A stretch of DNA of 64,000 nt from assembly GCA_003008705.1 (NCBI GenBank), contig PDUO01000031.1, positions 372,001 to 436,000 on the forward strand. The letters run 5' to 3'. This document shows positions 1 to 11,580 of the stretch, in pieces. Origin of the DNA: Pezicula radicicola (taxonomy: Eukaryota; Ascomycota; Leotiomycetes; Helotiales; Dermateaceae). The notes below the pieces were generated by a model. That model did not search any database, was not told the DNA's origin, and worked only from the letters and a program-made list of their open reading frames with translations. The translations under genes and the position numbers were made by a program. Each line of letters begins with the position of its first letter. Positions within the stretch are counted from its first letter, which is position 1.

Positions 1-1
1 A

Positions 2-232
2 GATATGAACCCAATTAAATATATCTAGCGGGCTATGAAGTCTATTTTACATAGGCAATATCCAGACATCCATTTACTTAAGAATAATAGGGAGGATGTA
101 GAAGTTTTAAAGGGTTAGATTAAAGAGGCCTGGGAGGCGGTTCCACAAGAGCTTATTAATAGGCTTATCCTTTCTGTACTAAATAGAGTACATACTCTGC
201 GCAAGGCAAAAGGCTGGTATACCAAGTATTAA
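2..232 (+). mobile_element. Tc1/mariner-type transposase, C-terminal fragment (RIP-scarred)
   Basis: Read from base 2 in one frame, this stretch gives the end of a DDE transposase of the IS630/Tc1/mariner superfamily. It opens with the D-x-NPI motif that carries the third acidic residue, followed by an R-A-M-K-S segment and the tail ending VHTLRKAKGWYTKY before a TAA. Two in-frame TAG codons interrupt it: one at 26-28 where the family has Trp (TGG to TAG) and one at 113-115 where Gln is likely (CAG to TAG). Both are the G:C to A:T changes expected of repeat-induced point mutation. The upstream catalytic half lies outside the window, so this is an edge fragment of a dead element. AT-rich DNA follows it directly. 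Confidence 0.75.
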
Positions 233-1838
233 AGCTCTATTTCAGGGCTTTCAAATGAATATATTATTAGATTTTTATCTATTTTATTAGGTTTTTAAAT
301 AGGTTGGGAAGATTAGGTAGATAAATCGAATTATGGTGGGGTGGTCTGTGTTCTGGGGTATACACAAAGAACAGTGGCATGTAATTTTACTAAGTTACTA
401 GGTAGGTAGATACGTAATTACTACCTCGTAATGATTTCAGAGTGAATGTACTCGACTAGAGCATTATCTAGGTACATATATGAATATATTATAGGGACTT
501 ATCAGGAATGAATATAGCCAAATAAAGTACAAAAAACATTCCTACAAATCTCACACCCCGCTAACATCTGGCTCCTCTTCTAGGTGTACTACCATCTATA
601 TAAAACAAGGAACGGCATTCCCAGCATTAAATAGTACGCGATAATTCTGAACATGTTTCTAGTGCAGTTACTGCACCTATAGACTGGATGTCTTCAATTT
701 CAGCCCTGGCCAGTATCCGCTAAAAATTACTGAGCTTTACGGAGTAGAGCCTTCCCATTCTTGTTTGGTCGACAGCTCCCTCCACCATATTAGTGGTCCT
801 CGTAGTGAGACTATCATTATCTAAACAGGAGACGTGCAGTAGCCTGTGACTTACAGTATTGCGCCACCACGCTTCCTAAGTTTGCGCAATTGCGCAGACT
901 TGCGAGTTCGCGAAATGCTGAACAACGGCTTTCCTCTCTTGTAATTAAGTCTTGTATAAGGCCGTCCCTTTTATTTTCTAATCTGAGGTTCTGGTTCTTT
1001 CGATCCCAAATAGGCCAATGGTCTTCAATCATGTCTTTAAACACAGAGTTTAGCAAAGCCTCTCAGAAAGCGGATAACTTGCGCAAAAGATTCAGTTCAA
1101 ATTTTGTAGATTAATCTGCCAGACTGTGAAGTACTGCTACGACACTCCTTGTGGTCGACCACATGCTGGCTGTCCTGTACTCTGCGAGGGACTAGCTTGT
1201 GTTGGAAATCTGCATGATAATAATCTCTACGCTTCCTACAGTGTGTTTTTAAAAGGAATTTCAGCATTTACAGACTGCTATTTAGGTAGTAGGGTTATAA
1301 TTTGTATTTATATTAATGAGTAATGGCACCACTTTTCTTAGTTGAAAAATGTGAAGAACGCCCCAAGCTTACACTTAGTACTAAACATGCCTCTGGTATT
1401 GCGATTTTGAATGGCCGTCAAAGTCACAGCCTACTGTTTAGTAGAGTTGTTACTATAAAACTCCTTCCTAATTTAATCACTTGGGTTTCAAATGAATTAA
1501 CAAGAAGCGCAGTGGCAAATAACGATTATATTCGCCGCTACAAACTAAAACCTACTAAGATGATGGTGTGCTTACAGGAACAATAGATTAGTGATCTAGC
1601 AGAGATAATGTTGTTAGACAACAACTGTTTCCAGTTTTGAAAATTTTATATATAAGTTATAGAACAAATGACAAATAAGAAATAGTATATCCTTACTTAA
1701 TAAAGCTATATACACTACTACGAAATGCAGTATTAACTTAAAGGAGAAATCAATTTAATGATTGCTGCTGGTAGTCATATTGATACTGTTAGACACACCT
1801 TTGTAGTTTTGTAAAACGACAAAAGGTAGACTAGCATT
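233..1838. other. AT-rich stretch without a supportable gene
   Basis: I see only short reading frames here (under 90 codons) with no family I recognise and no convincing splice structure. The base composition is AT-rich, with many TA steps, like the flank of the dead transposase. It may hold further eroded transposon or HET-gene sequence. Confidence 0.5.
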
Positions 1839-2204
1839 TTGTTTCAAGGCTTAACTGGCCTGCTTTATGGTAATGGGCGACATTCCAAACCAACTGTAAC
1901 TGAGCTGATCAGCAGATATTCCTTTGGTCAGTGTGCTGACAAACGCGACATAGTATACTCGCTTCTTCCCTTAGTCAGTGACCACCGAAGAAAGGCACCT
2001 CTATCAGTTGACTATATCATTACACCTGCTGAGTTGATCCAGAGATGCACTGTATATATGAGCCCCTTAGACGAGGGCGTGTCAAGAGACTCAGTGTGGC
2101 CTCTTAGGGAATGTTTCGGCATCAGTCCAAGTGAAGGTTTGGGAGGTATACAACCCCAGAAAATTAATAATGGGGCCCCTGACTTGTGCTCCACCACGAG
2201 ATAG
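1839..2204 (+). pseudogene. HET-family protein fragment (region downstream of the HET domain)
   Basis: The 121-codon frame matches the segment that follows the HET domain in fungal heterokaryon-incompatibility-like proteins. It has a TVTELI.RYS.GQC stretch, then a D-[KP]-RD-IVYSLLPLVSD block (the counterpart of the common DPRDKIYALLGL), then a VDY motif and a leucine-rich continuation. No ATG and no HET core (Y..LSYxWG, W.D..CI.Q) can be found in the frames upstream, so it looks like a truncated relic. It is flanked by AT-rich sequence and lies 9 kb from the two intact HET genes. A real exon of a longer spliced gene is possible but I found no partner exons. Confidence 0.5.
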
Positions 2205-4001
2205 GTAGCCTTGGATATATCTGCTGCCACACGTCTATGCTAGACACGATCAGCAATCTCGGATACATATATATTAAAGACTAGAGAAAGATAGCGAAGG
2301 CGGAAGATATATTGCAAGCTGCGCGATGATACAAGAAAGTAGCACGAAAACACTATCCGACAAAGCGGAAGATTGTAATTAATCTAGAGGTCTTAGATAT
2401 TTGTGAATGATAGTGTGGCTGGCCAAGGGAGGAAGATGTGAACTCTAGGAGAGCATCTTGGACTGTTGGATTAGACTCGGTGTCAAGAAGGTAAACGTGC
2501 TCAACATTAAGACTTGAGAGTAAAGGTAGAAATAGAAGTGGTGGAAGTGCTAGTGTCTCGGAGAGTTTTTCTCGTCATATTCTCGGAGTGAGAAGAATGC
2601 AGCTAACTGCATATCATTTTGGTAAGTACTTGTAGTTGCTGAAGAAACAAAGATGCCAAGCTAATATAGATCGCTAATACAGCGGCTCAGAGAAGACAAG
2701 GTCCGAGAAACTTGTAGGTCTAGTGCTGTTTTCTTGTCAACACTACTCGTACTGAGGACGAATAAAAGTTAAATTTAACGTAGCTCGTCACCTAATAATT
2801 AACGTTTATTCATCCATAGTACGAGTAGATGACTGTGTACGGAGTAGAAGAATACCTTATGTTTTGCCACCATAGTGTGCGTCGATGATTGTGCCTCCGA
2901 GGATGCGAACTTTGAAGACGGCATGAACAATACCCAAACACCGAAGGTGTTTCAACGGAACAAAAACTTCCGAATTCGTTGATTGGATGAATACTGACGG
3001 GTGGCTGAGCCCTGCTTAACTTCGCTTCAATTCACTGCGGAGTAATTGCAATCCTACGAACTGAAAAACATGAAGGCCGAGAGGAAACAAAAAATATACA
3101 AGCTGCCTGATTGTTTGATTTTAGGTATGGAAGGATGCAGAGGCATTTTGTCTATGCTCGCTTGAACTCAGTGATCTCGCATGGTGGCAGTCTCGTCATT
3201 CTCCTTCAAAGTATATTTTTTGTGCAGCGAAGTTCTTGGTTCCGGACTAGAACTGCGTATCTTCAATGATGATCAACTCATATTGTCGCTCACTATCAAA
3301 GATCGCTGCAAGCATTCTTGCCTGGGGATAAGGCATTGCACACGTGGATGAGTGCCACCAGTTCGTTTCTTAGCCTAAAAGGGCTTGGCGTTTCGAACAT
3401 CAAACATTCAATACGATTTTGCACTTCTGAAAAAAGAATTGGCATCCCATTGAAAAGGTCATTATTCCGAGTCTCAATAGGACGAGAAGAAGCGACGATG
3501 AATTCAAATGTGGCCGATGAATATTTATAACATTCCTATGTTGAAGTCTGGTGATCAGCACAGAACAGCATCGAAAAAGACCAACACGGATGTGCAAGTG
3601 GTGCTTTTGCCAAGCCGAACTCAGCTTATGGGAAGAGAGTTAATCAGAGCTTGCAATTGGTTCATGGTTCATGTTCCTGGGGTATGGAAATGCCGTGGTG
3701 CTTTTCAAACACCAGTGAGGCCTTCCCGGGGCCGATCTTGGGGCGGAACTGCGGCTATGGACTGTGCGGAGCCGCCACGCCTGGATTTCTGGATACACAG
3801 TCCCTACATATCGTTTCACCATGATCGTCGGACCTCTTTCTCGTTTCGGAGATTTTTTATTGACTTGTACAGCCCTGCTTCGCCCTTTCATGGCGCTCTC
3901 TTCTGTTTGTCCATCTTTATTCGCGACTTCGCCATACTATCATTCTTCATTCCTTTCTTTCGAGTTGATCTCATCAAATACGCTTTGTAATTAATTTAAA
4001 C
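2205..4001. other. Intergenic region, promoter side of the PEBP-like gene
   Basis: No recognisable gene. Frames at 3318-3530 and 3508-3990 show no family and poor coding character. An inverted repeat lies at 2743-2828. The last ~150 bases before 4002 are rich in C and T, as is usual just upstream of highly expressed filamentous-fungal genes, and probably hold the promoter and 5' UTR of the next gene. Confidence 0.5.
2743..2828. repeat. Imperfect inverted repeat (hairpin, MITE-like)
   Basis: Arms 2743-2766 (CTACTCGTACTGAGGACGAA...) and 2805-2828 pair over about 24 bases with a few mismatches, around a ~38-base AT-rich spacer that also has partial internal symmetry. It could be a small non-autonomous element or the remains of one. 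Confidence 0.5.
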
Positions 4002-5103
4002 ATGCTTTCTTATTCCCTAATCACTGTTGCCCTCGCTGGCGCTGCAACAGCTTTCACTCCCGCAGGATTCCAGCCGGCTTCAACTCAGGATCTCGCTGTT
4101 GGATTCAATGGCGGCGCTATCAACGCTATGAATGGCGTGAACCTCCCACAAGCAGGTTTGTTGTAATATTCCCAATGAATTTGACTAGTACTGACAGCGA
4201 GAAGATACGACAGCACCTCCAGAAATAGGAACACCTCAAAAAATGAGCGGCACATATACTCTTCTTATGGTTGATGCAGATATACCTCCATCAACGCCTG
4301 GTGGATCAACCAGTGAGCTCCTTCACTGGATGCAGCCTGGCCTTGTCTCTGCAGAAACAACTTCCACGATCGCAGGACAAAAGGTTTTCGCACTCACGAA
4401 CCCTACGAATACATCTGCACTTGCAACATACATAGCACCAAACCCACCTAATATCGCACCAACATCGCACAGATACGTGCAAATGCTACTGAATACCACC
4501 GGTCTCGTGGGTGCAAACATGACAATGTTGATGAAGGAGGCTGCGACAAGAACCAACTTCAACGCCGCCAACGTGCTAAAAGCAAATGGATTGACTGTCT
4601 TGATGGGGAACTCGTTCAACGTCACTAACGCTGCTGCTCTTAGCTCAACTGGTGCTTCAAACAGCACAGGCCAAGGTGTGGCAGGGGGGGCTGCAGGAGG
4701 AGCTACAGGGGGAACTGCAGCAACTACAGAAAGGACAACATCAGCAGTAGCAGAAACTACATCAGCGGCAGCAGCAGAACCCAAAGGCAGTGCCAATGGA
4801 ATCAACTCAGCAACCCTGACAACAGATGCTCTCCTCAAGCCCGGATATAACGCCACAGGTGCCCCATCCACGCCAACTTCAACTGCTGCTGCGGAAGCTC
4901 CACAGGCTACTGGCCCGATCAATTCTGCCACCTTGACGACCGATGTTCTGATCAGTACCGGTGGAGCTCAGCAGGCTGGTGTGGCAGCCACGACTGCCGC
5001 TTCTGCGTCCAACGGAACATTCAAGGGCGCAGCCGAGACGCATGGTGTTGGATACTTGTTGGCTGGTGTTGGAGCGTTTGCTGCAGCTGTGGTGGTTCTG
5101 TAG
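4002..5103 (+). CDS. Secreted PEBP-like protein with Ser/Thr/Ala-rich stalk and GPI signal
   Basis: Two exons, 4002-4155 and 4202-5103, give 351 residues. The intron is 46 bp (4156-4201); a second acceptor 3 bp later (4204) is also in frame and would drop one residue. The start has a clear signal peptide (MLSYSLITVALAGAATAF). Residues ~20-210 resemble the phosphatidylethanolamine-binding protein fold: Y-T-L-L-M-V-D-A-D-I-P-P-S with E-L-L-H-W downstream is the ligand-pocket DPD..S/HW pattern. After that comes a low-complexity region rich in Ala, Thr, Gly and Ser with N-glycosylation sites, holding two copies of INSATLTTD[AV]L, and a final hydrophobic tail typical of GPI attachment. It is therefore probably anchored at the plasma membrane or cell wall. 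Ligand and role are unknown. Confidence 0.85.
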
Positions 5104-5485
5104 AATGTCCTTTTCTAATGTTGATAAGATGCAATGATACACACTGGTCGCGGTCCGTCTGGCGATGTTCGCATGACATGCAAGAGTGTTTGATGTGTTA
5201 AGACGGGGGTCCAAACTCGGAAATTTTTGGGAAGCAAGCCTTTCCACACATTTAATAAATGAAAATTATTATAGTACACCAGCTTCGAGGAAGATTGTAG
5301 AAGGCTGTAGATAAATAAATGGAAAATATGTATGCGTCTGATGTTTTGCGGATGAAGAGGAGGAGAACTCTGATACAAAGAGGTTACTTTAAGGTGCATC
5401 ATGTGACCGGGCGCCAACACCACTCAGGCTCTTCAGATCTTCGCGTCATTATTTTTTTCGCGACTCGGGCCACTTTCAACGACAC
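5104..5485. other. Intergenic, PEBP-like gene to Cyc2-like gene
   Basis: 382 bp between two genes on the same strand. It holds the 3' UTR of the first and the promoter of the second, with no further feature recognised. Confidence 0.5.
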
Positions 5486-6763
5486 ATGTCTCCATCATCT
5501 TTAATCTCAAGACGACTGCTCCTCTGTAGGACTTGTCGCCGCATATGGCGAAACCCAATATATGTGAATACTACTCCACTCCGCTCTAGCTCCAGTGTTC
5601 AGCGGGCGTACTCAACACGCCACGAAGACGAATCTCAGTTCAAAGAACAGCAGCATGGAGAACAGAAACATGGAAAACAGAAGCATGAAGAGAAGCAGCG
5701 TGCAGGACAGTCGTTGGAACACACGAGAAACGGAGCACGACTGAAATATCCTAATAAATATAATTTATACATATCCGCGGCTTTTTTCAGTTCAGCAGCT
5801 GTGATGTATTTAGGATGGTCCGACACCCCCTCGAATTTCAAGATTTTCGACCGCCCACGCTTCACAGCCTTCACTATTATCTCACGAGAAGAATTGTCAC
5901 CCACGAACATAATCCTCACCCTAAGACCGTCCATCCCCGTAACTCCCACGTCAGACCCCTATCACGCGAACTGGGAGAGAGGAACCTGGTCTGTCGAATT
6001 CAAACAACCACAGCTACAAATCGCACGATCGTATACTCCTCTACCACCTCTACCAAATACCCAGAATGGTGATCTGCGGTTCTTGATAAGGAAGGAGTGT
6101 AAAGGAGAGGTGTCGAGTTACTTGCACAGCTTACCTGTCGGGGCGAGCGTTGATTTGAGGGGCCCGAATGAGGAGATTGGAATTCCCGGAGAAGTTACAG
6201 ACATAGTCTTTCTGGCAGGTGGGACTGGCATTGCGCCTGCACTGCAGGTCGCACATACTCTACTTGATGTAAGAGGGGAGAGGGAGGATGGAACCAAACC
6301 ACGGATACGGATTGTATGGGCAAATCGTCGAAGGGAGGAATGCCAGGGAGGTGATGATATCACTTCTAAACAAGCTTCGATGCTATGGCAATCTAAACCC
6401 ACCACCAACGAAGTGAAACCACATAGTCTTCTTGTGCGGGAACTGCAGGAGATGCAGAAGAAACACCCAAATCAACTCATGGTTGAGTATCTGGTAGACG
6501 AAGAAGGCACATTCATTGATCAAAAGAGGATCACAAACCTCATCAGATTATCCAACTCAGGAGGAGTGTCGAGCGTGAAATCTTTACCACTGCATGAAAG
6601 TATTAACAAGAAACTCATATTTGTTTCCGGGCCTGAGGGGTTTGTGAATTTCTTTGCTGGCCCCAAGAAATGGGAGGGTGCTAGTGGGATTGAGGGACAG
6701 GGTGAGGTGGGCGGTATAATTGGACGAATGAGGCTGAGGGATTGGAAACTTTGGAAGCTATGA
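5486..6763 (+). CDS. Mitochondrial FAD/NAD(P)-binding oxidoreductase, Cyc2-like
   Basis: Single exon, 425 residues. The N-terminus is Arg/Ser-rich with few acids, as in a mitochondrial presequence. A Gln/Glu/Lys/His-rich linker follows (~45-80), then one membrane span (~93-111, ISAAFFSSAAVMYLGW). From ~125 on it is a ferredoxin-reductase-type flavoprotein: R-S-Y-T-P-L at 181-186 is the FAD-binding RxYT/S motif, G-G-T-G-I-A-P at 245-251 is the NAD(P) loop, and G-P-E-G-F lies near the C-terminus. Transit peptide, single span and this domain order match yeast Cyc2p, the inner-membrane flavoprotein that supports haem attachment to cytochrome c. A mitochondrial cytochrome b5 reductase relative is the alternative, but the C-terminal W-K-L-W-K-L tail and the insertion before it suit Cyc2 better. 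It ends shortly before the convergent ankyrin locus. Confidence 0.8.
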   Translation: MSPSSLISRRLLLCRTCRRIWRNPIYVNTTPLRSSSSVQRAYSTRHEDESQFKEQQHGEQKHGKQKHEEKQRAGQSLEHTRNGARLKYPNKYNLYISAAFFSSAAVMYLGWSDTPSNFKIFDRPRFTAFTIISREELSPTNIILTLRPSIPVTPTSDPYHANWERGTWSVEFKQPQLQIARSYTPLPPLPNTQNGDLRFLIRKECKGEVSSYLHSLPVGASVDLRGPNEEIGIPGEVTDIVFLAGGTGIAPALQVAHTLLDVRGEREDGTKPRIRIVWANRRREECQGGDDITSKQASMLWQSKPTTNEVKPHSLLVRELQEMQKKHPNQLMVEYLVDEEGTFIDQKRITNLIRLSNSGGVSSVKSLPLHESINKKLIFVSGPEGFVNFFAGPKKWEGASGIEGQGEVGGIIGRMRLRDWKLWKL

Positions 6764-7215
6764 AAACCAGATTTGTTCCTCTGATATATTTCATCTGGTT
6801 GAAAGATGCGTTCTCGATATTATTCAGGCCGGAATCCAGCGATACAACGATAGGATTGAAACCGAGCTTATTTTCACGCCTCAGGTTTTACTCGTCTATA
6901 TTGGATGATACTAGTGCTGGTATGCAACCCCGATTTGATAACTGCCCACACCCAAACTGGCAATATCCAGGAGCACAACGGGTGCAGCTTCCACAAGCAC
7001 GGCCATCATTACTTATCACGCTCTGCTCTTCCTCTTTATCTCCTTCTCCTTCTCGATCTCTAGGATCTCCTAGGTTGTCATACACTCCCCCAAGCCTATG
7101 ACTCGAGCCACCTGAATTTAAATCACTAGAATAATCTGAGTCGTTCAAATTTTGTATCACCAAGATAATTTGACTAGCTGAGTAAATAGCCTGAGAATGA
7201 GAATTTTCTCGAGGA

Positions 7216-10200
7216 CTAAAACCCCCTCTGACCAAGAGCAGGTACATTTGCCACATTTGTTCGTGACAGCTCCGCGATCAAGTTTTTACACGCTATGTGT
7301 CCATTCTCCTCTGCCAGTTTTATTGCCCTTCGACACTGCTCCCGATCAAAGCCAGCGACGGTCGCTTTCTAAAGAAAGTCAATCATTTCAAGACGGCCAT
7401 ACTCTGCAGCTCCCTCAAGTGGCCACCTGCTGTTGGTTTGCGCCGGTAGAGCTTGCAAGTCTGCCCCGTACGCGAGCAGTTTGGCAGCGATGTTGCAATT
7501 GCCTCCAATAGCTGCGAGCTGCAACGCCGTCTCATCACCACGGGTCGCTGGCTAGCATTCACGTCTGCTCCAGACTCGAGCATTAGTATGACAATTTCCG
7601 GACTGCCTACCTCTGCCGCTTTTTGTAAAGGGGTTCTCTTCAGCCCCATAGAAGCCTCTTGGTTGACATTGGCCCCGCGACTAATCATGAGTTGAACCAA
7701 GTTTTTGCTCTTTGTCTCGATGGATTCCAGGAGCCCTGTCTGGATAATAGCGGGTTGGCGGAAGGATATTATTGTGGCCATGCTGTTAGGATCACAACCA
7801 GCATCGAGAAGTTTCTTAATCACATCGAAGTCGGCGTGGTCGCCGTACAGGCTCAGTCTGGTTGCTAGCCCGAGTGGTGAAACTCTTGAAGAAACCCTTG
7901 AACCAAAATCATTATGCAGGGCTCTGGTATCGACAAGTCCGGAATCGAGGAGGACTTTCACAGTCTCAAATCCAGCAAGGCCCTATTTAATTACGGCCTT
8001 TAGGGCATCTGTTCCGAAGCCTGCCATCACATGGTGGCTGGTTCGAAAGAGGCTTCGTTCCAAGAGTAACGGTAGCATCTTGGGATAATATTTTGCGCAT
8101 TCGCGGAGTATTTTTTCGTCGGTTGGATCAGCGCCCATTTCAATTAAATTCTGAATCAGCTCAGCATTGCTGCTGCTTAGTCCAAATTTAAGGGATCTCA
8201 TGAGAGCAGATCTGGATACCATTCCAGATTCGAGGAGAAATTTAAACAATGCCATGTTTCCCTTTGTTAGGGCTTCGAAAAGTTCATCGTATGACAGAAT
8301 TAAACTAGGAAAAGTAGATCGAAGATCCTGGATGATCGACAAATCACCCCACTCAAGTGCCTCTCGAGGACGGAACTCTCTCGAGATTTGTACCAAATCC
8401 AAGATCCTGCTGATTTGATATCAACATCTGCATTTAGAATACCGCGCACCATACGGGAATTTCTGCGTAACATAACCATAAACAGTGGGGTTGTTAGACT
8501 TGGATCGTCCCTGCCCAAGTTGACATCGGCGCCCGCTGCAAGTAAAGTCCAGAAAACCTCCTCGTAATCATTTTCGACGGCGTACAACACTGCACTGGCC
8601 ATGTGGGAAGGTTCAGGACAAGGGCAACGGTCTATCAGCTTCCGAACATACGAAATTTGCCAGTATTCGGTGCCGCGGCGATTGCAGGTTGGAATCGCCT
8701 CCCCTCATCTAGGTTTTCCAGGGCACCTTTGGCCTCTAGCATATGAATAAGCCTTTCATCACTAGCCTGGATTGCCTCCGCAAGCGATGTCGTGATTCAA
8801 ATAGGAGCCTATATTTTCAGAGTTCCAGTTCTTTTCCTCGATGCTATGCAGGAGCCTTAATATCAGGCCCCAAAGTGAGGACAGTGTCTATTACCTCGCT
8901 TCTGCCACATCGTATTGCCGCTCTTAGGGCTCTATGTGGCATTTTAGAGTAGCACAGAAGCAGCTGAACAAGTTGTAAATGGCCGCGTTTTGCACCTTGG
9001 ACTAAAGCCCAGTCCACCTCGTCTTCGAAGCGGATCAAACAAGTCTCGCAACTCGTCCACTTGCAGGCTAGAATAATATTCATTATGACCTCTGTAGCCT
9101 GTAAGTCATCGAGTCGTTGTACTATTGAACTCAGAAGCCCATTACGAATAAGCTGCGAGTGATCAGAGTCCGATACACTGGAAACAAGACGATGAGCCAG
9201 TCCGTTGTGAGTAAAGACATTCAAGGCTAGGTCGAGAATTTCGAGATGCACCTTTGCATTAGCTTTCAGAAGCAAATAGCCGAGTTCGACAACTACTGAT
9301 GGGGTCGTTACACGCCTGGTGAGCCAGTCAAATTCACATATGAGTCTTCCAAGTGCACCTCCGACCATGGGCTTGAGAGCCCATGTTTTATTCACATCGG
9401 CTTTAGCCCTAAGCAATAGTTTAACTATTCCCAGATCCTTGAGGCTCGCAGCTCGCTCAATAGGGGTATATTTTTCGCCGTTAACAATGCACATCGTGTT
9501 AACGTCAACTGAACCTATGGCGAGCAAGCGTTTGAGAGTACGCTCATCCTTAGCTTCGATGGCTGCTCGAAAAAGATTCTCTGCCAAGGCCCTCGCAACA
9601 TGACTTTGACTTGCTTGTAGGAACTGTAGCAATAACGAATCAACGCGTCCATATCGGCTCAAATGTTTGAGTACACTCTGAATAGGAACATCCTGGAGAC
9701 CGGCAAAGCCGTTAGCGATTGAAAACAGCAACAGCTGATTGAACTTCGTTTGCAGGATCTCATCCTCTATAATAAGACTCTGCCTACTGTCGCCACCTCC
9801 TTGGAGACCCTCGTTATATAACAGACTTTTAAAGGATGACAAAAGGGACGTCTCATCCAATGGCTGTTGATCACTCTGGATTTCGTTGTTTTCTGACGCA
9901 GACGATTTGACATCTGCAAGGAAGAATTTGGCCGGATTCCAAAGCATAGAAGCCACATGCACACCATGAACGTGGGTGGGCCGGCTCGTTAGATCGATTC
10001 CTAAATCAAGATTGGTTGTAGATTTCGTCTTAGAGATGCAATACTGTTGGGAACAATATCCAGAAGCTTTGAACTCAGGAAGGAATTACACACCTTGAGC
10101 TTTCATATCTTCTTCGAACCGTTTAAATGGCAAGTCATCCAGCACGTAATGTGCATGGTTCTGGAGATCCAAGGATACGGGAAAATGCAGTTGGTTAGGA

Positions 10201-10729
10201 AGGTTCGCCCAATTTGTCGGGTCCCAGCGGGACGACCCAAAAAGTTGGTAACGCCAGAGTCCGATAGTTCTTGTTGCAAAGGCGACTGGATTATTGCACT
10301 CGACTGGCTGAACAGCAAATCTTCGCTAGGTTGTAGTGGTAGAGGCTCTTCGCCGACGATATCAACGTCAAGATATTGAGCATCAGGGACGTACGAGAGG
10401 CCTTGGTGTGGGAATGTGGTCTCTATTCCGAGAAGGTCAATATCATCATCAGCCACTTGGTGGCCTTGCCTCTGGCCAAAGTCAGGATCATCGCCAACAT
10501 CAGGATCTGTGCCGCCAAACGAGTCTTCTTCAACGGTTGGGGCGTTTAGTGACAAAAGTTCGTCCTGGACTTTGTTAATCGAGACGTCCGACTCATTAAG
10601 GTCATCGAGGTTTGCATAAGCGGTCCACTTTCCATCAGCCCCAAAAGTCTCAATAGAAACGTCCTGCAATCGGGTCGAGCGTCCTTCTATCACGATGTCA
10701 GCTACAATATGGTGCAATCTATCGGCCAT
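7216..10729 (-). pseudogene. Large ankyrin-repeat gene, inactivated
   Basis: On the minus strand a long ankyrin protein can be followed from ATG 10729 to a TAG at 7216-7218, but only by changing frame. The N-terminal part has an acidic linker and then W-A-N-L-P-N-Q-L-H-F...L-P-F-K-R-F-E-E-D-M-K-A-Q, read in a different frame from the start (shift near 10270). An intron fits at ~10004-10094 (GTGTGT..TTTAG). Then comes the longest intact piece (8844-9962) with ankyrin-like repeats (T-P-I-E-R-A-A...V-K-L-L-L). Further shifts occur near 8850-8780, 8660, 8410 and 7550. In-frame TAG codons lie at 7983-7985 (between V-I-K and G-L-A-G-F) and 7369-7371 (before K-A-T-V-A-G-F), both explained by CAG to TAG. 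The end has E-E-N-G-H-I-A-C, a common ankyrin-protein terminus in these fungi. An overlapping Cys-rich frame continues to 6888 but is probably not coding. Confidence 0.75.
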
Positions 10730-11580
10730 GCATTACCCTTCATAGTACGAGACTTGGAATTCCTTAATTCCCCTTTGCAGTATGGTTTTAGTACATAGTT
10801 GATGGCGATCTGGAAACGCAACAGAGAAGGGCTTGAAGCAAGTAGAGTTTTTATTCTTTTTTTATCGTTTCTGGAAGTGTAGCCTACCAATACCCAGTAC
10901 TTAGGTAGCTTAGTACTGGTATTTTGGAACTAAATCGAGAGTTATGAAATCAATATTAGAATCATTTTTGACTTACATTGGTTTTTATTGTTGCATAATG
11001 AGCTACTGATATTCACAAATCTCTACGGTTTCGTCTGTTGCCACAATGTTTAACTTCGCGATGTCTTTTTAAGAGTACTACATCTAGTAGATTCCTATCA
11101 TAGACTGCTGTTGTCTAGAAGCGAGTGCGTTTCTCCCAAATCCAGGCGCATCTGCGAGGGATATTTAGGTAGCCTTTTTCTCTCTCTATTTTTGTTTGAG
11201 GTCCTCTAACTTTATAACGCTCTTGTACGCTAGGCTATTAGGGCTAAAACCCAAAGTCAACGGTTTAGTTCTGCTAATCTAACGACCAAGACGTACTTCG
11301 TGGGCTGCGACGTGCAATTAGTGGATATTATACGAAAAAAGTACAAGGACAACGAAGTTGGAAGGTATTTTGTGTGTTAATAGAATCAGGTTAGTCTATA
11401 CGAGTATACTCAATTAGTGGGCTTCTAACTACTAGTCTGATAATTACTACGAAGTATACCTAGCGAAGAGGGCGCTTAAAGAAATTCTAATAGATACTAA
11501 ATTAAATTTTCCGTTTTCACTTACTATATCATTCTGTAGCTAATAAACTAGAGGTTGCATTAGAGAGTCTATTCGAGGTA
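10730..11580. other. AT-rich intergenic stretch
   Basis: About 850 bp between the 5' end of the broken ankyrin gene and the 3' end of the HET gene. It is AT-rich with repeated TAGGTA and TAGTA-type words, and no gene or repeat unit was recognised. Confidence 0.5.

Noticed and set aside
3508..3990. 160-codon frame upstream of the PEBP-like gene
   Set aside because: No recognisable family, overlapped by frames on both strands, and its end is the C/T-rich leader of the next gene.
6888..7256. Minus-strand frame with a Cys-rich C-terminus (C-G-S-C-T-R-C...)
   Set aside because: It follows the stop of the broken ankyrin gene in another frame; without a transcript it cannot be told from chance.
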